From CAYVLA01 sp964549615 [NCBI: uncultured Thermococci archaeon] (GTDB lineage: Archaea; CAYQAE01; CAYVLA01), in NCBI GenBank assembly GCA_964549615.1, contig CAZJVP010000048.1, positions 1 through 64,000 on the forward strand: a stretch of 64,000 nucleotides of DNA, given 5' to 3'. The notes beneath the pieces were generated by a model. It was not told the origin of the DNA, did no database searches, and saw nothing but the letters and a program-made list of their open reading frames with translations. Positions within the stretch are counted from its first letter, which is position 1; every line of letters starts with the position of its first letter. Positions 26,013-34,262 of this stretch are shown here, one piece after another. Both the position numbers and the translations under genes were made by a program.

Positions 26013-27416
26013 CTAGCCCGCGGAGAGGTATTCGTGGATCGCCTTTGCCGCTAGCCGCCCTGCGCCCATCGCAGCTATCACCGTGGCCTCACCGGTCACG
26101 ATGTCCCCGCCCGCATATACGCCCTTCTTGGAGGTCTTTCCGGTCGTGGGGTCGGCAACGAAGTACCCCCACTCGTTCACCTTCAGGTCCTTTGTCGTTG
26201 AGGAGATGAGGGGGTTGGGCCCCTGCCCTATGGCCACCACGACCGTGTCGATTTCCTTCTCGAACTCGGATCCCGGGACCGGCACCGGCCTCCGCCGGCC
26301 GGAGCTGTCGGGCTCTCCAAGCTGCATCCTCTGGCACCTCATCGCCCTCAGCCGCCCCTGGCCATCGCCGAGATAGGCGACGGGCACAGTGAGGAACTCG
26401 AACTTCACCCCTTCCTCTTCGGCGTTCTCAACCTCCTCCCGCCTCGCAGGCATCTCGGCCCTGGAGCGCCGATAGACGACGGTGACCTCCTTTGCCCCGT
26501 AGCGCAGGGCGCTTCTCGCCGCGTCCATGGTCACGTTGCCCCCACCTATCACCGCGACCCTCCTGCCCACCTTTATCGGAGTGTGGTACTCAGGAAACCG
26601 ATATGCCTTCATGAGGTTGGTTCTCGTGAGAAATTCGTTGGCCGAGTACACGCCGCAGAGGTTTTCGCCCGGTATCCCCATGAACTTCGGCAGCCCCGCG
26701 CCGCTCCCGATGAAGACGGCGTCGTAGCCGGAGCTAAGAAGCTCGTCTATGGATGCCGTTCGGCCGACGATGAAATTCGTTCTGATCTCAACGCCGAGAG
26801 CCTTGAGCGTATCGATCTCCCTCTGCACTATGGCCTTGGGAAGCCGAAACTCCGGTATGCCGTACACCAAGACCCCACCTGGCTTGTGAAGGGCCTCGAA
26901 GATGGTGACCTTGTGGCCCAGCCGGGCAAGGTCGCCGGCGACGGTAAGGCCGGCCGGCCCCGATCCGATGACAGCCACCCTCTTCCCCGTGGGAGCCGCG
27001 ACGCTGGGAATGAAGACGTTCGATGAGCGAGCCTCCCAGTCGGCCGCGAACCTCTCCAACCTGCCGATGGCCACCGGTTCGCCGTGCCTGCCGAGCACGC
27101 ATGCCTCCTCGCACTGCGTTTCCTGGGGACATACCCGGCCGCAGATCGCGGGGAAGACGTTGTCCCTCTTGATCCGGACGACAGCGCCCTGAAAGTCCCC
27201 TTTGGCGATCAGGCCTATGAAACCCGGGATGTCTATCTGGACCGGACACCCGGAGACGCAGCGCGGCTTCTTGCACTGAAGGCATCTGCTTGCCTCGGCG
27301 ACGGCTTGCTCGGGCCCGTAGCCCAGGGCGACCTCGTCGAAGTTACCCGTTCGTCTCGTCGGGTCTTGCTTGGGCATGGGTGTCTTCGTCTTGCTCGGAA
27401 CAGGCATCCTCAGCAC
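26013..27416 (-). CDS. nfnB: NfnB/SudA-type glutamate-synthase-like flavoprotein (large subunit)
   Basis: A 467-residue FAD and [4Fe-4S] protein. The N-terminus holds the cluster-binding cysteines (CLQCKKPRCVSGCPVQIDIP, then CGRVCPQETQCEEACVLG), the FAD-binding GSGPAGLTVAGDLARLGHKV, and the NADPH-binding GGGNVTMDAARSALRYGA. A C-terminal GVYAGGDIVTGEATVIAAMG closes the FAD site. Together with the small subunit encoded upstream (7-bp overlap) it fits NADH-dependent reduced ferredoxin:NADP+ oxidoreductase, or the related sulfide dehydrogenase SudAB. It is not a glutamate synthase by itself, because the large GltB subunit is absent here. Confidence 0.9.
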   Translation of the reverse strand: MLRMPVPSKTKTPMPKQDPTRRTGNFDEVALGYGPEQAVAEASRCLQCKKPRCVSGCPVQIDIPGFIGLIAKGDFQGAVVRIKRDNVFPAICGRVCPQETQCEEACVLGRHGEPVAIGRLERFAADWEARSSNVFIPSVAAPTGKRVAVIGSGPAGLTVAGDLARLGHKVTIFEALHKPGGVLVYGIPEFRLPKAIVQREIDTLKALGVEIRTNFIVGRTASIDELLSSGYDAVFIGSGAGLPKFMGIPGENLCGVYSANEFLTRTNLMKAYRFPEYHTPIKVGRRVAVIGGGNVTMDAARSALRYGAKEVTVVYRRSRAEMPARREEVENAEEEGVKFEFLTVPVAYLGDGQGRLRAMRCQRMQLGEPDSSGRRRPVPVPGSEFEKEIDTVVVAIGQGPNPLISSTTKDLKVNEWGYFVADPTTGKTSKKGVYAGGDIVTGEATVIAAMGAGRLAAKAIHEYLSAG

Positions 27417-28234
27417 CTGCTGCGTGCCTCAAGCGCGCACCTCTCCTCCTCAAGATAGAAACTCTGCCTCTTCAGCAGAAGGTCGAAATCGACTTGGTGG
27501 GCATCGAACTCGGGACCGTCCACGCACGCGAACTTCGTTTTCCCGCCCACCTCCACCCTGCACCCACCGCACATCCCCGTCGCATCGACCATGATGGGGT
27601 TGAGGCTTACGACGGTCCGGATGGAGTGGGGGCGTGTGGTGTTGGCGACTGCCCTCATCATGACGGCGGGGCCGACCGCGTACACGTAGTCTATCTTCCT
27701 CCCCGACGAGATCAGGTCCTGAAGGACCGTGGTGACGAAACCCTTCCTCCCGTAGGTTCCGTCATCGGTCGTGATGTACAGCTCGTCCGATATCCTTCGG
27801 AAATCGTCTTCCAGTATCACCAGATCCTTGGTCCTTGCGCCGACTATGGAGATCACGTAATTGCCCGCTTGCTTAAGCGCTCGGGCCACCGGAAGGACGC
27901 AGGCTGACCCGATGCCCCCGCCGACCACGACGCACGCTCCGTACCGTTCGATCTCCGATGGTCTGCCGAGCGGCCCGGCCACATCAAGCAGCCTGTCTCC
28001 CTCAGCCAGGCTGCCCAAGAGCATCGTGGTCTTACCGATCTCCAGGAACACTAGCGTGATGGTGCCCTTATCCGGATCGGCATCCTGAATGGTCAGGGGT
28101 ATTCGCTCGCCCTGCTCGTTGATCCTTATGATGACGAACTGGCCCGGAAGGGCTTTGCGAGCTATCTCGGGCGCGTCGACTTCGATCCTCTTTATCTTGT
28201 CTGCTAGGATGGTCTTCTTGACTATCGCGTTCAT
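27410..28234 (-). CDS. nfnA: NfnA/SudB-type ferredoxin-NAD(P) reductase (small subunit)
   Basis: A 274-residue FAD/[2Fe-2S] subunit. It has the flavin-binding RIPLTIQDADPDKGTI, the nucleotide-binding GGGIGSACVLPVARALKQAG, and near the C-terminus MCGGCRVEVGGKTKFACVDGPEF, which holds three cysteines and an aspartate in the positions used for the [2Fe-2S] cluster in this family. The 3' end overlaps the start of the large subunit by 7 bp. A TATA box at 28261-28270 lies about 30 nt upstream of the ATG, so it leads the operon. The complex links ferredoxin and the NADH and NADPH pools. Confidence 0.9.
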   Translation of the reverse strand: MNAIVKKTILADKIKRIEVDAPEIARKALPGQFVIIRINEQGERIPLTIQDADPDKGTITLVFLEIGKTTMLLGSLAEGDRLLDVAGPLGRPSEIERYGACVVVGGGIGSACVLPVARALKQAGNYVISIVGARTKDLVILEDDFRRISDELYITTDDGTYGRKGFVTTVLQDLISSGRKIDYVYAVGPAVMMRAVANTTRPHSIRTVVSLNPIMVDATGMCGGCRVEVGGKTKFACVDGPEFDAHQVDFDLLLKRQSFYLEEERCALEARSRC

Positions 28235-28612
28235 GGCGCCCAGCCGGAAACAACGGAGTTGATAAGTATTCTACCGTGGCGGATCTGTGCGCCACTTGCC
28301 GCAGGGCCGAATCCTGAAGTCGCAGCCCGACCCCAGCGGACCCGAAGCGGAGGGGCCTCACAGCGGACCCCAATCTGGTCAAGCCGTAGAGGAAACTGCG
28401 ATCCAAGGCGCGGGCCGAGCTTGAAGCTTTTCATGCACGGGCGGACCCGCACCGGACGACATCACGGCTCGGCAGCCCCGGGTGCTAGTGACAGCGCGAT
28501 CTCACGGGCTGCTCGCAGGACCGAAGGAGTTCGGTGAGGATCAGAGAAGCACTGCCGCAGGGCCCTCTCGCAAGTTTCCGGAGGGAAGCGAACGGGGGTC
28601 TCATGGCCGGAG
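28235..28612. other. Intergenic region upstream of nfnAB
   Basis: Apart from the nfnAB TATA box I find no gene or RNA here; short open frames are present on both strands but none looks coding. Confidence 0.45.
28261..28270 (-). promoter_or_regulatory. TATA box of nfnAB
   Basis: Minus strand AATACTTATC, 27-36 nt upstream of the nfnA start. Confidence 0.55.
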
Positions 28613-29068
28613 CTAGTCCTTGAGCAGTTCGATCGCTTCTTGGATCGCGAACTTCACCCTCTCCGTGCAGGCGAAGTCGTGCACGCTTCGGCAGTACTCC
28701 TTCAGACCCTCCGGCGTCTTGATGTCCAGCTTGGTGAGCTCCCGACAGGTGACCGCGCCCCACCGCCTCCTGAAGTCCTGTATGAACTTGTCGACCCTTT
28801 GCCATGTCGCCTGGGGGCTCTGCAGATTATCCGTCCTGCCGTACTTCAGGCCGATGGCCATTGCCGCCCCCGATATGGTGCCGCAGGTGAGCCCGTTCAC
28901 GGAGAACCCAGCACCGACCCCCGTGGCCATATTCGGGATCAGGTCGGAGTCGACCCCGGTACTCGCTAACCGCAAGCAGCACGCTCTCGCATCAGTTATA
29001 CGGCCGGCCCTGCGGAAAGTTGGGGGCCGGTCACAGAAGTATCCTGCTGCCTTCTCCGGCAATTCCAC
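28613..29068 (-). pseudogene. C_GCAxxG_C_C family redox protein, frameshifted
   Basis: The open frame gives 151 residues. The N-terminal 11 (MELPEKAAGYF) and everything from about residue 38 on (GVDSDLIPNMATGVGAG, then FSVNGLTCGTISGAAMAIGL and a cysteine-containing C-terminus) match the C_GCAxxG_C_C family. The piece between does not: the expected CAESVLLAVSEY-like helix is found in another frame, as CESVLLAVSEY at 28991-28959, preceded in that frame by Y-N and a TGA. At least two frame changes and an apparent small insertion near 29010-29035 are needed to restore the gene. It is either decayed or affected by assembly error. Confidence 0.6.
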
Positions 29069-29521
29069 GACGGTGGTCGCGCCAATTCTTCCGGCTGCCC
29101 TTGTGCGTGGTCCCTAACTGATGGCCCTGGTCCCCCCTGATGAGGTCCCTGTGCACACTTCGACACGTCGGACTACGGGCACCAGGGCGTTGAGCAACGA
29201 GGAGAAAGCGCCGCAGCCCCGACGGTGGCCCGGCGGAGAACATCCGCTTCAAGGCGCTCGGGGGAGGGGTTGCTCACTCACTCCGCAGCAAGTTGAAGGA
29301 CCACCGGGTCCCGCAGGACTGTGAGGCGTGCTGAAGACAAGGATTTTCGTCCATGATGCACAAGATGCTTCATTGAGCGTCGGCGACGACCCTAGCGCAG
29401 AATCCGGCCTGAACTGGGAGCCGACGACAGCGAAGTGAGCGGCTGCCCCTCAAGCCGGATTGCATCTTGCTTTGGGCTAGGAAATGGATGACGATTCGGA
29501 ACCTCTGCCGAAGTGTGATGA
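29069..29521. other. Intergenic region without recognised features
   Basis: About 450 bp between the broken C_GCAxxG gene and the tRNA-Gln 3' end. No coherent gene, hairpin-plus-T-run or repeat was seen. Confidence 0.45.
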
Positions 29522-29541
29522 TAGCCCGGCTCGGATTCGAA

Positions 29542-29570
29542 CTCCCCAGAAGCGTCAAAACAAGCTTCTT
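29542..29570 (-). other. tRNA-Gln intron 3 (T-arm, 53/54)
   Basis: A 29-nt intron. Exon CCTC pairs with intron GGGG (one G-U). Bulges are GG^A and AG^T, the same as in intron 1. The inner helix is a 6-bp AGAAGC/GCTTCT hairpin with a T-rich loop. Confidence 0.88.
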
Positions 29571-29585
29571 CCGAGGTCTCGGGCT

Positions 29586-29605
29586 CTCCCTCGGCCGATG
29601 GCCGA
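29586..29605 (-). other. tRNA-Gln intron 2 (anticodon loop, 37/38)
   Basis: A 20-nt intron at the canonical site. Exon CTTT pairs with intron AGGG (two G-U pairs). Bulges are GG^T and AG^A. The inner helix CGGCC/GGCCG closes an ATC loop, and the outer helix is the anticodon stem itself. Confidence 0.88.
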
Positions 29606-29633
29606 CCAAAGGCCCGAATGATTGACCGCTACA

Positions 29634-29656
29634 CTCGGCGGAGGCATCATCCTCCT
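29634..29656 (-). other. tRNA-Gln intron 1 (D-arm, after position 10)
   Basis: A 23-nt intron. Exon CGGT pairs with intron GCCG (one G-U) as the 4-bp central helix. Bulges are GG^A and AG^T. The inner helix is GGAGG/CCTCC with a 6-nt loop. The cut could be shifted by one base because a G lies on both sides, but only the 10/11 placement gives a full central helix. Confidence 0.85.
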
Positions 29657-29694
29657 CCACCGGGCTTTCCGGGCTGACAGGCCCAGGACAAAGA

Positions 29695-29706
29695 TTCTAA
29701 TAAATC
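29695..29706 (-). promoter_or_regulatory. TATA box of tRNA-Gln
   Basis: Minus strand GATTTATTAGAA, 29-40 nt upstream of the tRNA 5' end. Confidence 0.55.
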
Positions 29707-29991
29707 TCTCATCCGATGCCCTGCTCCTTTCGGTACCCGATCTTCACTCATTGCCTTGAACCTTGAGGCGAGTGCGAGCGGGAGGCGGGACTGACTCTTG
29801 GATTGGCCCGATCGCAGGACCCTTGATCCGGAGTCCTGATCAGGAGTCTGGACCTCCACATCCTGTCTCTCTGGCGTTCCTTGAGCCGGATCTCGGTTCC
29901 TGGGACAAGCAGACTGAGTCGCACGTTGGCTATGGATCAGCACAGCGTCGATTATCCCCTCTTGGAAGGATTGCGGCGTGGTCTGGAAATC

Positions 29992-30000
29992 AATAAATAC
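29992..30000 (+). promoter_or_regulatory. TATA box of the RPA operon
   Basis: AATAAATAC, centred about 29 nt before TTG 30025. It lies inside the longer open frame that begins at ATG 29932, which argues that this upstream ATG is not the real start. The whole stretch 29667-30024 holds no gene, only this and the tRNA promoter. Confidence 0.6.
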
Positions 30001-30024
30001 CGAAGTCAATCGATAGCTAGCGAA

Positions 30025-31089
30025 TTGGGCGACCAAGCGGGGAAGGGCGAGGGAATCCAGAAGAGCAAGCTGTACGAGATGCTCATGGAAAAGAAGGGCT
30101 ACACTGCCGATCAGCTGATGCAGGAGATCGAGAAGAAGAGAGCCGAATACGACATGCTGACCGACGAGGGGGCCCTCGTGCTCATCGCCAACGAGGCGGG
30201 GATAGTCCTAGAAGAGCCGGCCAAGATCTCCACCATGAAGATAGCCGACCTCAAGCCCGGCATGCAGGACCTCGACATCGTGGGGCGGGTGGTGCGCATA
30301 ACGCCGCCTAGAGACTTCACCCGCAGGGACGGGTCGACGGGATACGTCTGCAGCCTCATCCTCTCCGACAACACCGCCTCGGTGAGGCTCACGCTCTGGG
30401 ATCAGGAATGCAGGCTGCTTGAGGACATCAAGGAAAACGACATCCTCAGGGTGGTCGGCGGGGTCTGTCGATCGGGCCCGCGCGGAGTTGAGATCCACAC
30501 CGGGCGAAGAGCCAGGTTCGCTCTCAACCCCTCCGCATCCGAGGATCCCCGCGTGCAGAACCTCGGCGAAGTCGTCCCGCCGACGGAGCCCCCGGCGCTG
30601 AGGAAGAGGATCGCTGAGCTTGATGAGGGGGATGCCAACATCGAGATCAGGGCGACCATCGTCAGGTTCTACCGCGTCTGGACCTACGACGCCTGCCCAA
30701 CCTGCGGGCGCAAGGTGTCCGAAAGCCGCTGCCAGATCTGCGGTGACGTGGAGGCAGTGCCGAGGGCGATCTTGGACGTGGGATTGGATGACTCATCGGG
30801 CTTCATTAGGGCGAAACTCTTTGGCCAGACGGCGGAGGAGCTGCTCGGCTCGACGGCTATGGAGATTCGACGCGGCATCGAAATGCTGCTTGGAAAGGGG
30901 ATGGAACCGAGGCGGGCGTCGGAAGAGTATCTAAGCCGAAACCATTCCGATGCCCTCGGTCGCGAAGTCGTGTTACGAGGCAGAGTGGCGGTAGACGAAT
31001 ACCGGGGCCTGATGCTTTCGGTTGAGTCCATCCGAGATGCTGATCCGGTGGAGGAGGCGAAACTCATTCTCAAGGAGGTGGGCCTCTAG
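30025..31089 (+). CDS. Replication protein A, large subunit (RPA41-like)
   Basis: A 354-residue single-stranded-DNA-binding protein. After a helical N-terminus (IQKSKLYEMLMEKKGYTADQ) comes a first OB fold (DLDIVGRVVRITPPRDFTRR onward, about residues 85-160) and a second with a zinc knuckle, CPTCGRKVSESRCQICG, as in RPA70-type subunits. TTG 30025 is chosen because a TATA box lies about 29 nt upstream and the residues encoded before it have no resemblance to the family. It is followed after one base by a small OB-fold gene and then an RPA32-like gene, the order expected of an RPA41-14-32 operon. Confidence 0.88.
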   Translation: MGDQAGKGEGIQKSKLYEMLMEKKGYTADQLMQEIEKKRAEYDMLTDEGALVLIANEAGIVLEEPAKISTMKIADLKPGMQDLDIVGRVVRITPPRDFTRRDGSTGYVCSLILSDNTASVRLTLWDQECRLLEDIKENDILRVVGGVCRSGPRGVEIHTGRRARFALNPSASEDPRVQNLGEVVPPTEPPALRKRIAELDEGDANIEIRATIVRFYRVWTYDACPTCGRKVSESRCQICGDVEAVPRAILDVGLDDSSGFIRAKLFGQTAEELLGSTAMEIRRGIEMLLGKGMEPRRASEEYLSRNHSDALGREVVLRGRVAVDEYRGLMLSVESIRDADPVEEAKLILKEVGL

Positions 31090-31090
31090 C

Positions 31091-31468
31091 ATGCAGGAAC
31101 AACCCGGAGCCCAGACATCATCTGAACAGGGATCGGAGTTCGAGGAGTTCGCCCGAGAGAAGCGGGTCGGCGAGATCACTGGCGCCGAGCCATGGATCAG
31201 CCTAATAGGCACCGTCATCTCGAGAAACACTGCGGACTCCTCGATGGTCCTCGATGACGGAACCGGACAGATAACCGTGAAAGCAGCAAAACTACCCGAG
31301 CCTGGAAGTCTCGTTAGGGTCGTTGGCAGGGCATTTACTTCAGCCGGCAGGGTGGCGATCGATGGGGTGATCGTGCAGGATTTTTCGTGCTTTGATGTGA
31401 ATCTCTATAGAAAGGTCCTTGATCTGGAGGAGAGGGCATACAGTCCAGAAGGCGACTTCCATCCGTGA
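31091..31468 (+). CDS. Small OB-fold RPA subunit (RPA14-like)
   Basis: A 125-residue protein with a single OB fold (EPWISLIGTVISRNTADSSM onward, then DGTGQITVKAAKLPEPGSLVR) after an acidic, flexible N-terminus. It sits between the large and RPA32-like genes: ATG 31091 starts 1 bp after the upstream stop and the end overlaps the next start by 4 bp (GTGA). Size and position fit the RPA14 subunit of a heterotrimeric archaeal RPA; similarity in sequence alone is modest. Confidence 0.78.
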   Translation: MQEQPGAQTSSEQGSEFEEFAREKRVGEITGAEPWISLIGTVISRNTADSSMVLDDGTGQITVKAAKLPEPGSLVRVVGRAFTSAGRVAIDGVIVQDFSCFDVNLYRKVLDLEERAYSPEGDFHP

Positions 31469-32175
31469 GGATCCGGATCTCGGAAGTGCTATCATCGGAG
31501 TTCGTGCGAAGCGAAAGCGACTTTGAGCCCAGCTACGTCCTCACGCGCTTCAAGAAAAAGATCCACAGGGTGAAGGTGGTGGGGACGGTCAGGTCGCCGC
31601 CCATCTTCGGATCTGACAACACATACGCCCGGTTCCAGCTCGATGATTCCACCGGCGTCATATGGGTTTCCGCCTTCCACGGCCGGGTCGCCATGGTCGA
31701 GGGGATTGCACAGGGCGACATGGTCCAGATCGTGGCGACTGTGAACGAGTACCGCGGGAGGCTAGAGCTCATCGCCGAGTGCATCCGGAAGGTGAGTCCA
31801 AACTTCTGGTTGCTCCACCGCGCGGAGGCCGCAAGGTCAGAGCTTGAGGACAGGAAGGAGTATGAGAAGCTCAGATCGATCGCCGTACATGAGAGGAACA
31901 TCCAGGAGGCAAAGGAGGCCGCGAGGGAGATAGGCATCGACGCAGAGGTCGAACCCATCCGCGTGGAGATCCCGACCAAAGAGGATGAAGATCTCGGGAG
32001 CAAGGTACTGGGCCTGATCTCAGAGTTGGACGCAGGGGGCGGAGTCTCCCTGCGGGAGATAGCGCGGGCCCTGAAAGGATCTCATTCGGAGGATGAGATC
32101 GAATCTGCAGTAAACAAGCTCCTGGACGACGGCGAGATATACGAACCGACGGTTGGAAGATATTCTAGGATATGA
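31465..32175 (+). CDS. RPA32-like subunit with OB fold and winged helix
   Basis: A 236-residue protein. The OB fold spans about residues 33-110 (KVVGTVRSPPIFGSDNTYAR, then DDSTGVIWVSAFHGRVAMVE). A charged helical linker follows (KEYEKLRSIAVHERNIQEAK). The C-terminal ~65 residues resemble a winged helix (GGVSLREIARALKGSHSEDE onward), which in eukaryotic RPA32 binds partner proteins. The start is GTG 31465, coupled by a 4-bp overlap to the small subunit. Confidence 0.85.
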   Translation: MRIRISEVLSSEFVRSESDFEPSYVLTRFKKKIHRVKVVGTVRSPPIFGSDNTYARFQLDDSTGVIWVSAFHGRVAMVEGIAQGDMVQIVATVNEYRGRLELIAECIRKVSPNFWLLHRAEAARSELEDRKEYEKLRSIAVHERNIQEAKEAAREIGIDAEVEPIRVEIPTKEDEDLGSKVLGLISELDAGGGVSLREIARALKGSHSEDEIESAVNKLLDDGEIYEPTVGRYSRI

Positions 32176-32376
32176 GACAGAGGGCAATGCCCCGTCCATC
32201 CCAGCACGCTCATTCTTGGTGGCGGGCCATCTGAGAAGATTTTAATCCGGACAACGTCAGGTCGGGCCGGGCGAGATCTGATGCCCTTTGCCTGCCTGGC
32301 TTGAGGCCGCGCCCATCCGCGGTCACGTCTCGCCGTCTGCACCGGGTTGATTGGGGCTTCGGAGTCGTGACACTTC

Positions 32377-33360
32377 TTGGCGAAGGCTATCGAGATCAAG
32401 GACGTCACAAAGGTCTTCACGAGCAAGGAGGAGGGGAAGAAGAAGGTGCTCAGGGCGGTTGACGGCGTGAGCCTCTCCTTGGAGTACGGGGAGTTCGTCG
32501 GGCTTCTAGGTCCGAACGGCGCCGGAAAGACGACCCTCATCAAGATACTGGGAACCCTGATACTCCCCACGGACGGCACGGCCAAGGTCGCGGGCTATGA
32601 TGTGGTGAAGGAACCGGACAAAGCCCGGTCAAGTTTTGGCTGGCTTCACGGCGAAACCGGTGGAAGGGCACTCTACTGGAGGCTGACCGCGCTCGACAAC
32701 CTCAAGTTCTATGCGTCTTTGCACAACGTGCCGCCGGATGTGGCCAAGAAGAGGATAGACGTCCTCCTGGATTTCTTCGACCTGGTGGAAGACAAGGACA
32801 AGATGGTGAAGGATTTCTCCACGGGGATGAAGGTCAGGGTGATGCTTGCCCGGTCGCTTCTGGCCAACCCGCCCATCCTTCTCATGGACGAGCCGACCGT
32901 GGGCCTAGACCCGATCACTGCGGATGAAACGCGGAGGCTGCTAATATCCCTAAACAGGGACCTCGGGAAAACCATACTCTTCACCAGCCACAACATGTTG
33001 GAGGTGGAGAAGCTTTGCCATCGGGTCGCAATCATGCACAAGGGCAGGCTCATCGCGGACGGCAGCCCCGCACTGCTGAGCAAGCTGCATCGAGAGACGG
33101 AAGGGATAATCCTTGAGGTGGAAGCCACCCTGCAGCTGGAGCGCGTCAGGAAGGTCTTGGAGTCCCTACCCCGAGTTGAGGGCATCCTGAACGCTCAAGA
33201 GACGGAGGGCTCCTACATCTTCCAACTAGCAGTCGACGACGAGAGGGAAGCGCTGTACGAGCTGCCGGGTGAGCTGAAAAGGGCCGGCATCACCTTGACG
33301 AGCATCTCGCGTTCCAAGCCAAGTCTGGAGGAGGTTTTCCTTCGCTTGACTAGGAAGTGA
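32377..33360 (+). CDS. ABC-2 exporter ATPase
   Basis: A 327-residue ATPase of the DrrA/NatA type. Walker A is GLLGPNGAGKTT, the signature FSTGMKVRVMLARSL, Walker B PPILLMDEPTVGLD, and the switch His is in LFTSHNMLEVEKLC. A C-terminal domain of about 80 residues (RVRKVLESLPRVEGIL onward) is common in drug/lipid exporters of this group. The start is TTG 32377. A TATA-like GATTTTAATCC lies near 32236. The permease genes overlap or follow directly. Confidence 0.92.
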   Translation: MAKAIEIKDVTKVFTSKEEGKKKVLRAVDGVSLSLEYGEFVGLLGPNGAGKTTLIKILGTLILPTDGTAKVAGYDVVKEPDKARSSFGWLHGETGGRALYWRLTALDNLKFYASLHNVPPDVAKKRIDVLLDFFDLVEDKDKMVKDFSTGMKVRVMLARSLLANPPILLMDEPTVGLDPITADETRRLLISLNRDLGKTILFTSHNMLEVEKLCHRVAIMHKGRLIADGSPALLSKLHRETEGIILEVEATLQLERVRKVLESLPRVEGILNAQETEGSYIFQLAVDDEREALYELPGELKRAGITLTSISRSKPSLEEVFLRLTRK

Positions 33361-34253
33361 TGGCAATGACGCCCAGAGCGACGACGCAAGACGTCATAGA
33401 TGTTCTCAGGTACGATCCTCCCAAGCAAAGGTCCGACCTCAGGCAGACCTGGGCCGTCTTCGTGGCCAACCTGAAGATCTTCCTTTCGTACAAGACATGG
33501 GTGGCGACCGAGACCGTGACCACCCTGTCCTCGATAGCGATGTTCTACTTCTTCAGCTTCCTCGTGAACCCGGAACGACTGGAGGAAGCCGGATATGGAA
33601 GCAGCTACCTAGGTTTCGCGCTGATAGGCGTGGCGAGCACGAACTACCTTTGGATGTGCATAAACAGGCTGAGCCACTCGATGTCCCACGAGGTAAGGGA
33701 GGGAACGTTCGAGACGGTGATATCGTCGCCCATTCGGTTGAGGTCTTACGTGGTCGGGATAGCGATAAGGGGCTTCCTCGTGAGCTGCTACTTCATGGCC
33801 GGGGCTTTGACGATGGGCATTGCGCTGAAGGCGCCGCTCATCCTTAATCCTGGTACGATTTCGTCAGCCATTTTGCTCGTGCTTCTGCTCATCTCAAGCC
33901 ACCTCGGCATCGGGGTCATGGCGGCAGGCGTCATACTGGTCTACAAGAAGGGGGATCCCCTCACCTTCCTGTTCACCGGACTGACGGAGTTCTTCGGCGG
34001 AGTGCTGTTTCCGTTGCAGCTCTTGCAGAACTACCCCTTGGCTTGGGCTTTTGCCTGGGTCCTCCCCTATACACATGCGCTGAACGGACTCAGGAAGGTC
34101 CTCCTGTTGGGCGAGACGGTGTTCTCCCCGTCGGTCGCAACCTCGGCCGGGGTCCTCGTCGCGTACTCCGTCGTCCTGCTGCCCTTGAGCCTTCTCTTCT
34201 TCCGATGGGGATACAATCGAATTAGAAAAGAGGGGTCAACGACCACATATTGA
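33360..34253 (+). CDS. ABC-2 type permease, subunit 1
   Basis: A 297-residue integral membrane protein with about six helices. It carries the ABC-2 features SHSMSHEVREGTFETVISSP (the coupling helix region) and the later TFLFTGLTEFFGGVLFPLQLL. ATG 33360 overlaps the stop of the ATPase by one base (TGATG). A second homologous permease follows 9 bp later, so the transporter is probably a heterodimer of permeases with an ATPase dimer. Confidence 0.9.
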   Translation: MAMTPRATTQDVIDVLRYDPPKQRSDLRQTWAVFVANLKIFLSYKTWVATETVTTLSSIAMFYFFSFLVNPERLEEAGYGSSYLGFALIGVASTNYLWMCINRLSHSMSHEVREGTFETVISSPIRLRSYVVGIAIRGFLVSCYFMAGALTMGIALKAPLILNPGTISSAILLVLLLISSHLGIGVMAAGVILVYKKGDPLTFLFTGLTEFFGGVLFPLQLLQNYPLAWAFAWVLPYTHALNGLRKVLLLGETVFSPSVATSAGVLVAYSVVLLPLSLLFFRWGYNRIRKEGSTTTY

Positions 34254-34262
34254 GGCGGCCAA

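Larger units (their letters stand above)
29522..29666 (-). tRNA. tRNA-Gln(UUG) interrupted by three BHB introns
   Basis: The 145-nt gene becomes a standard 73-nt tRNA when 23, 20 and 29 nt are removed. The acceptor stem is AGCCCGG/CCGGGCT with discriminator A. The A1-U72 pair and the D-arm GTGTAGCGGTCAATCAT are typical of archaeal tRNA-Gln. The anticodon stem CGGGC/GCCCG closes a loop CTTTGGA (anticodon UUG), the variable loop is 4 nt (AGAC), and the T-stem CTCGG/CCGAG closes TTCGAAT. Introns lie at 10/11 (D-arm), 37/38 (canonical) and 53/54 (T-arm), each with a 3-4-3 bulge-helix-bulge motif. No alternative single-intron reading gives a valid T-arm. CCA is not encoded. Confidence 0.92.

Noticed and set aside
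28959-28997. A selenocysteine codon in the C_GCAxxG_C_C gene
   Set aside because: TGA lies where a Cys is expected, but the reading frame must still change twice, and I saw no SECIS-like element; decay or sequencing error explains it more simply.
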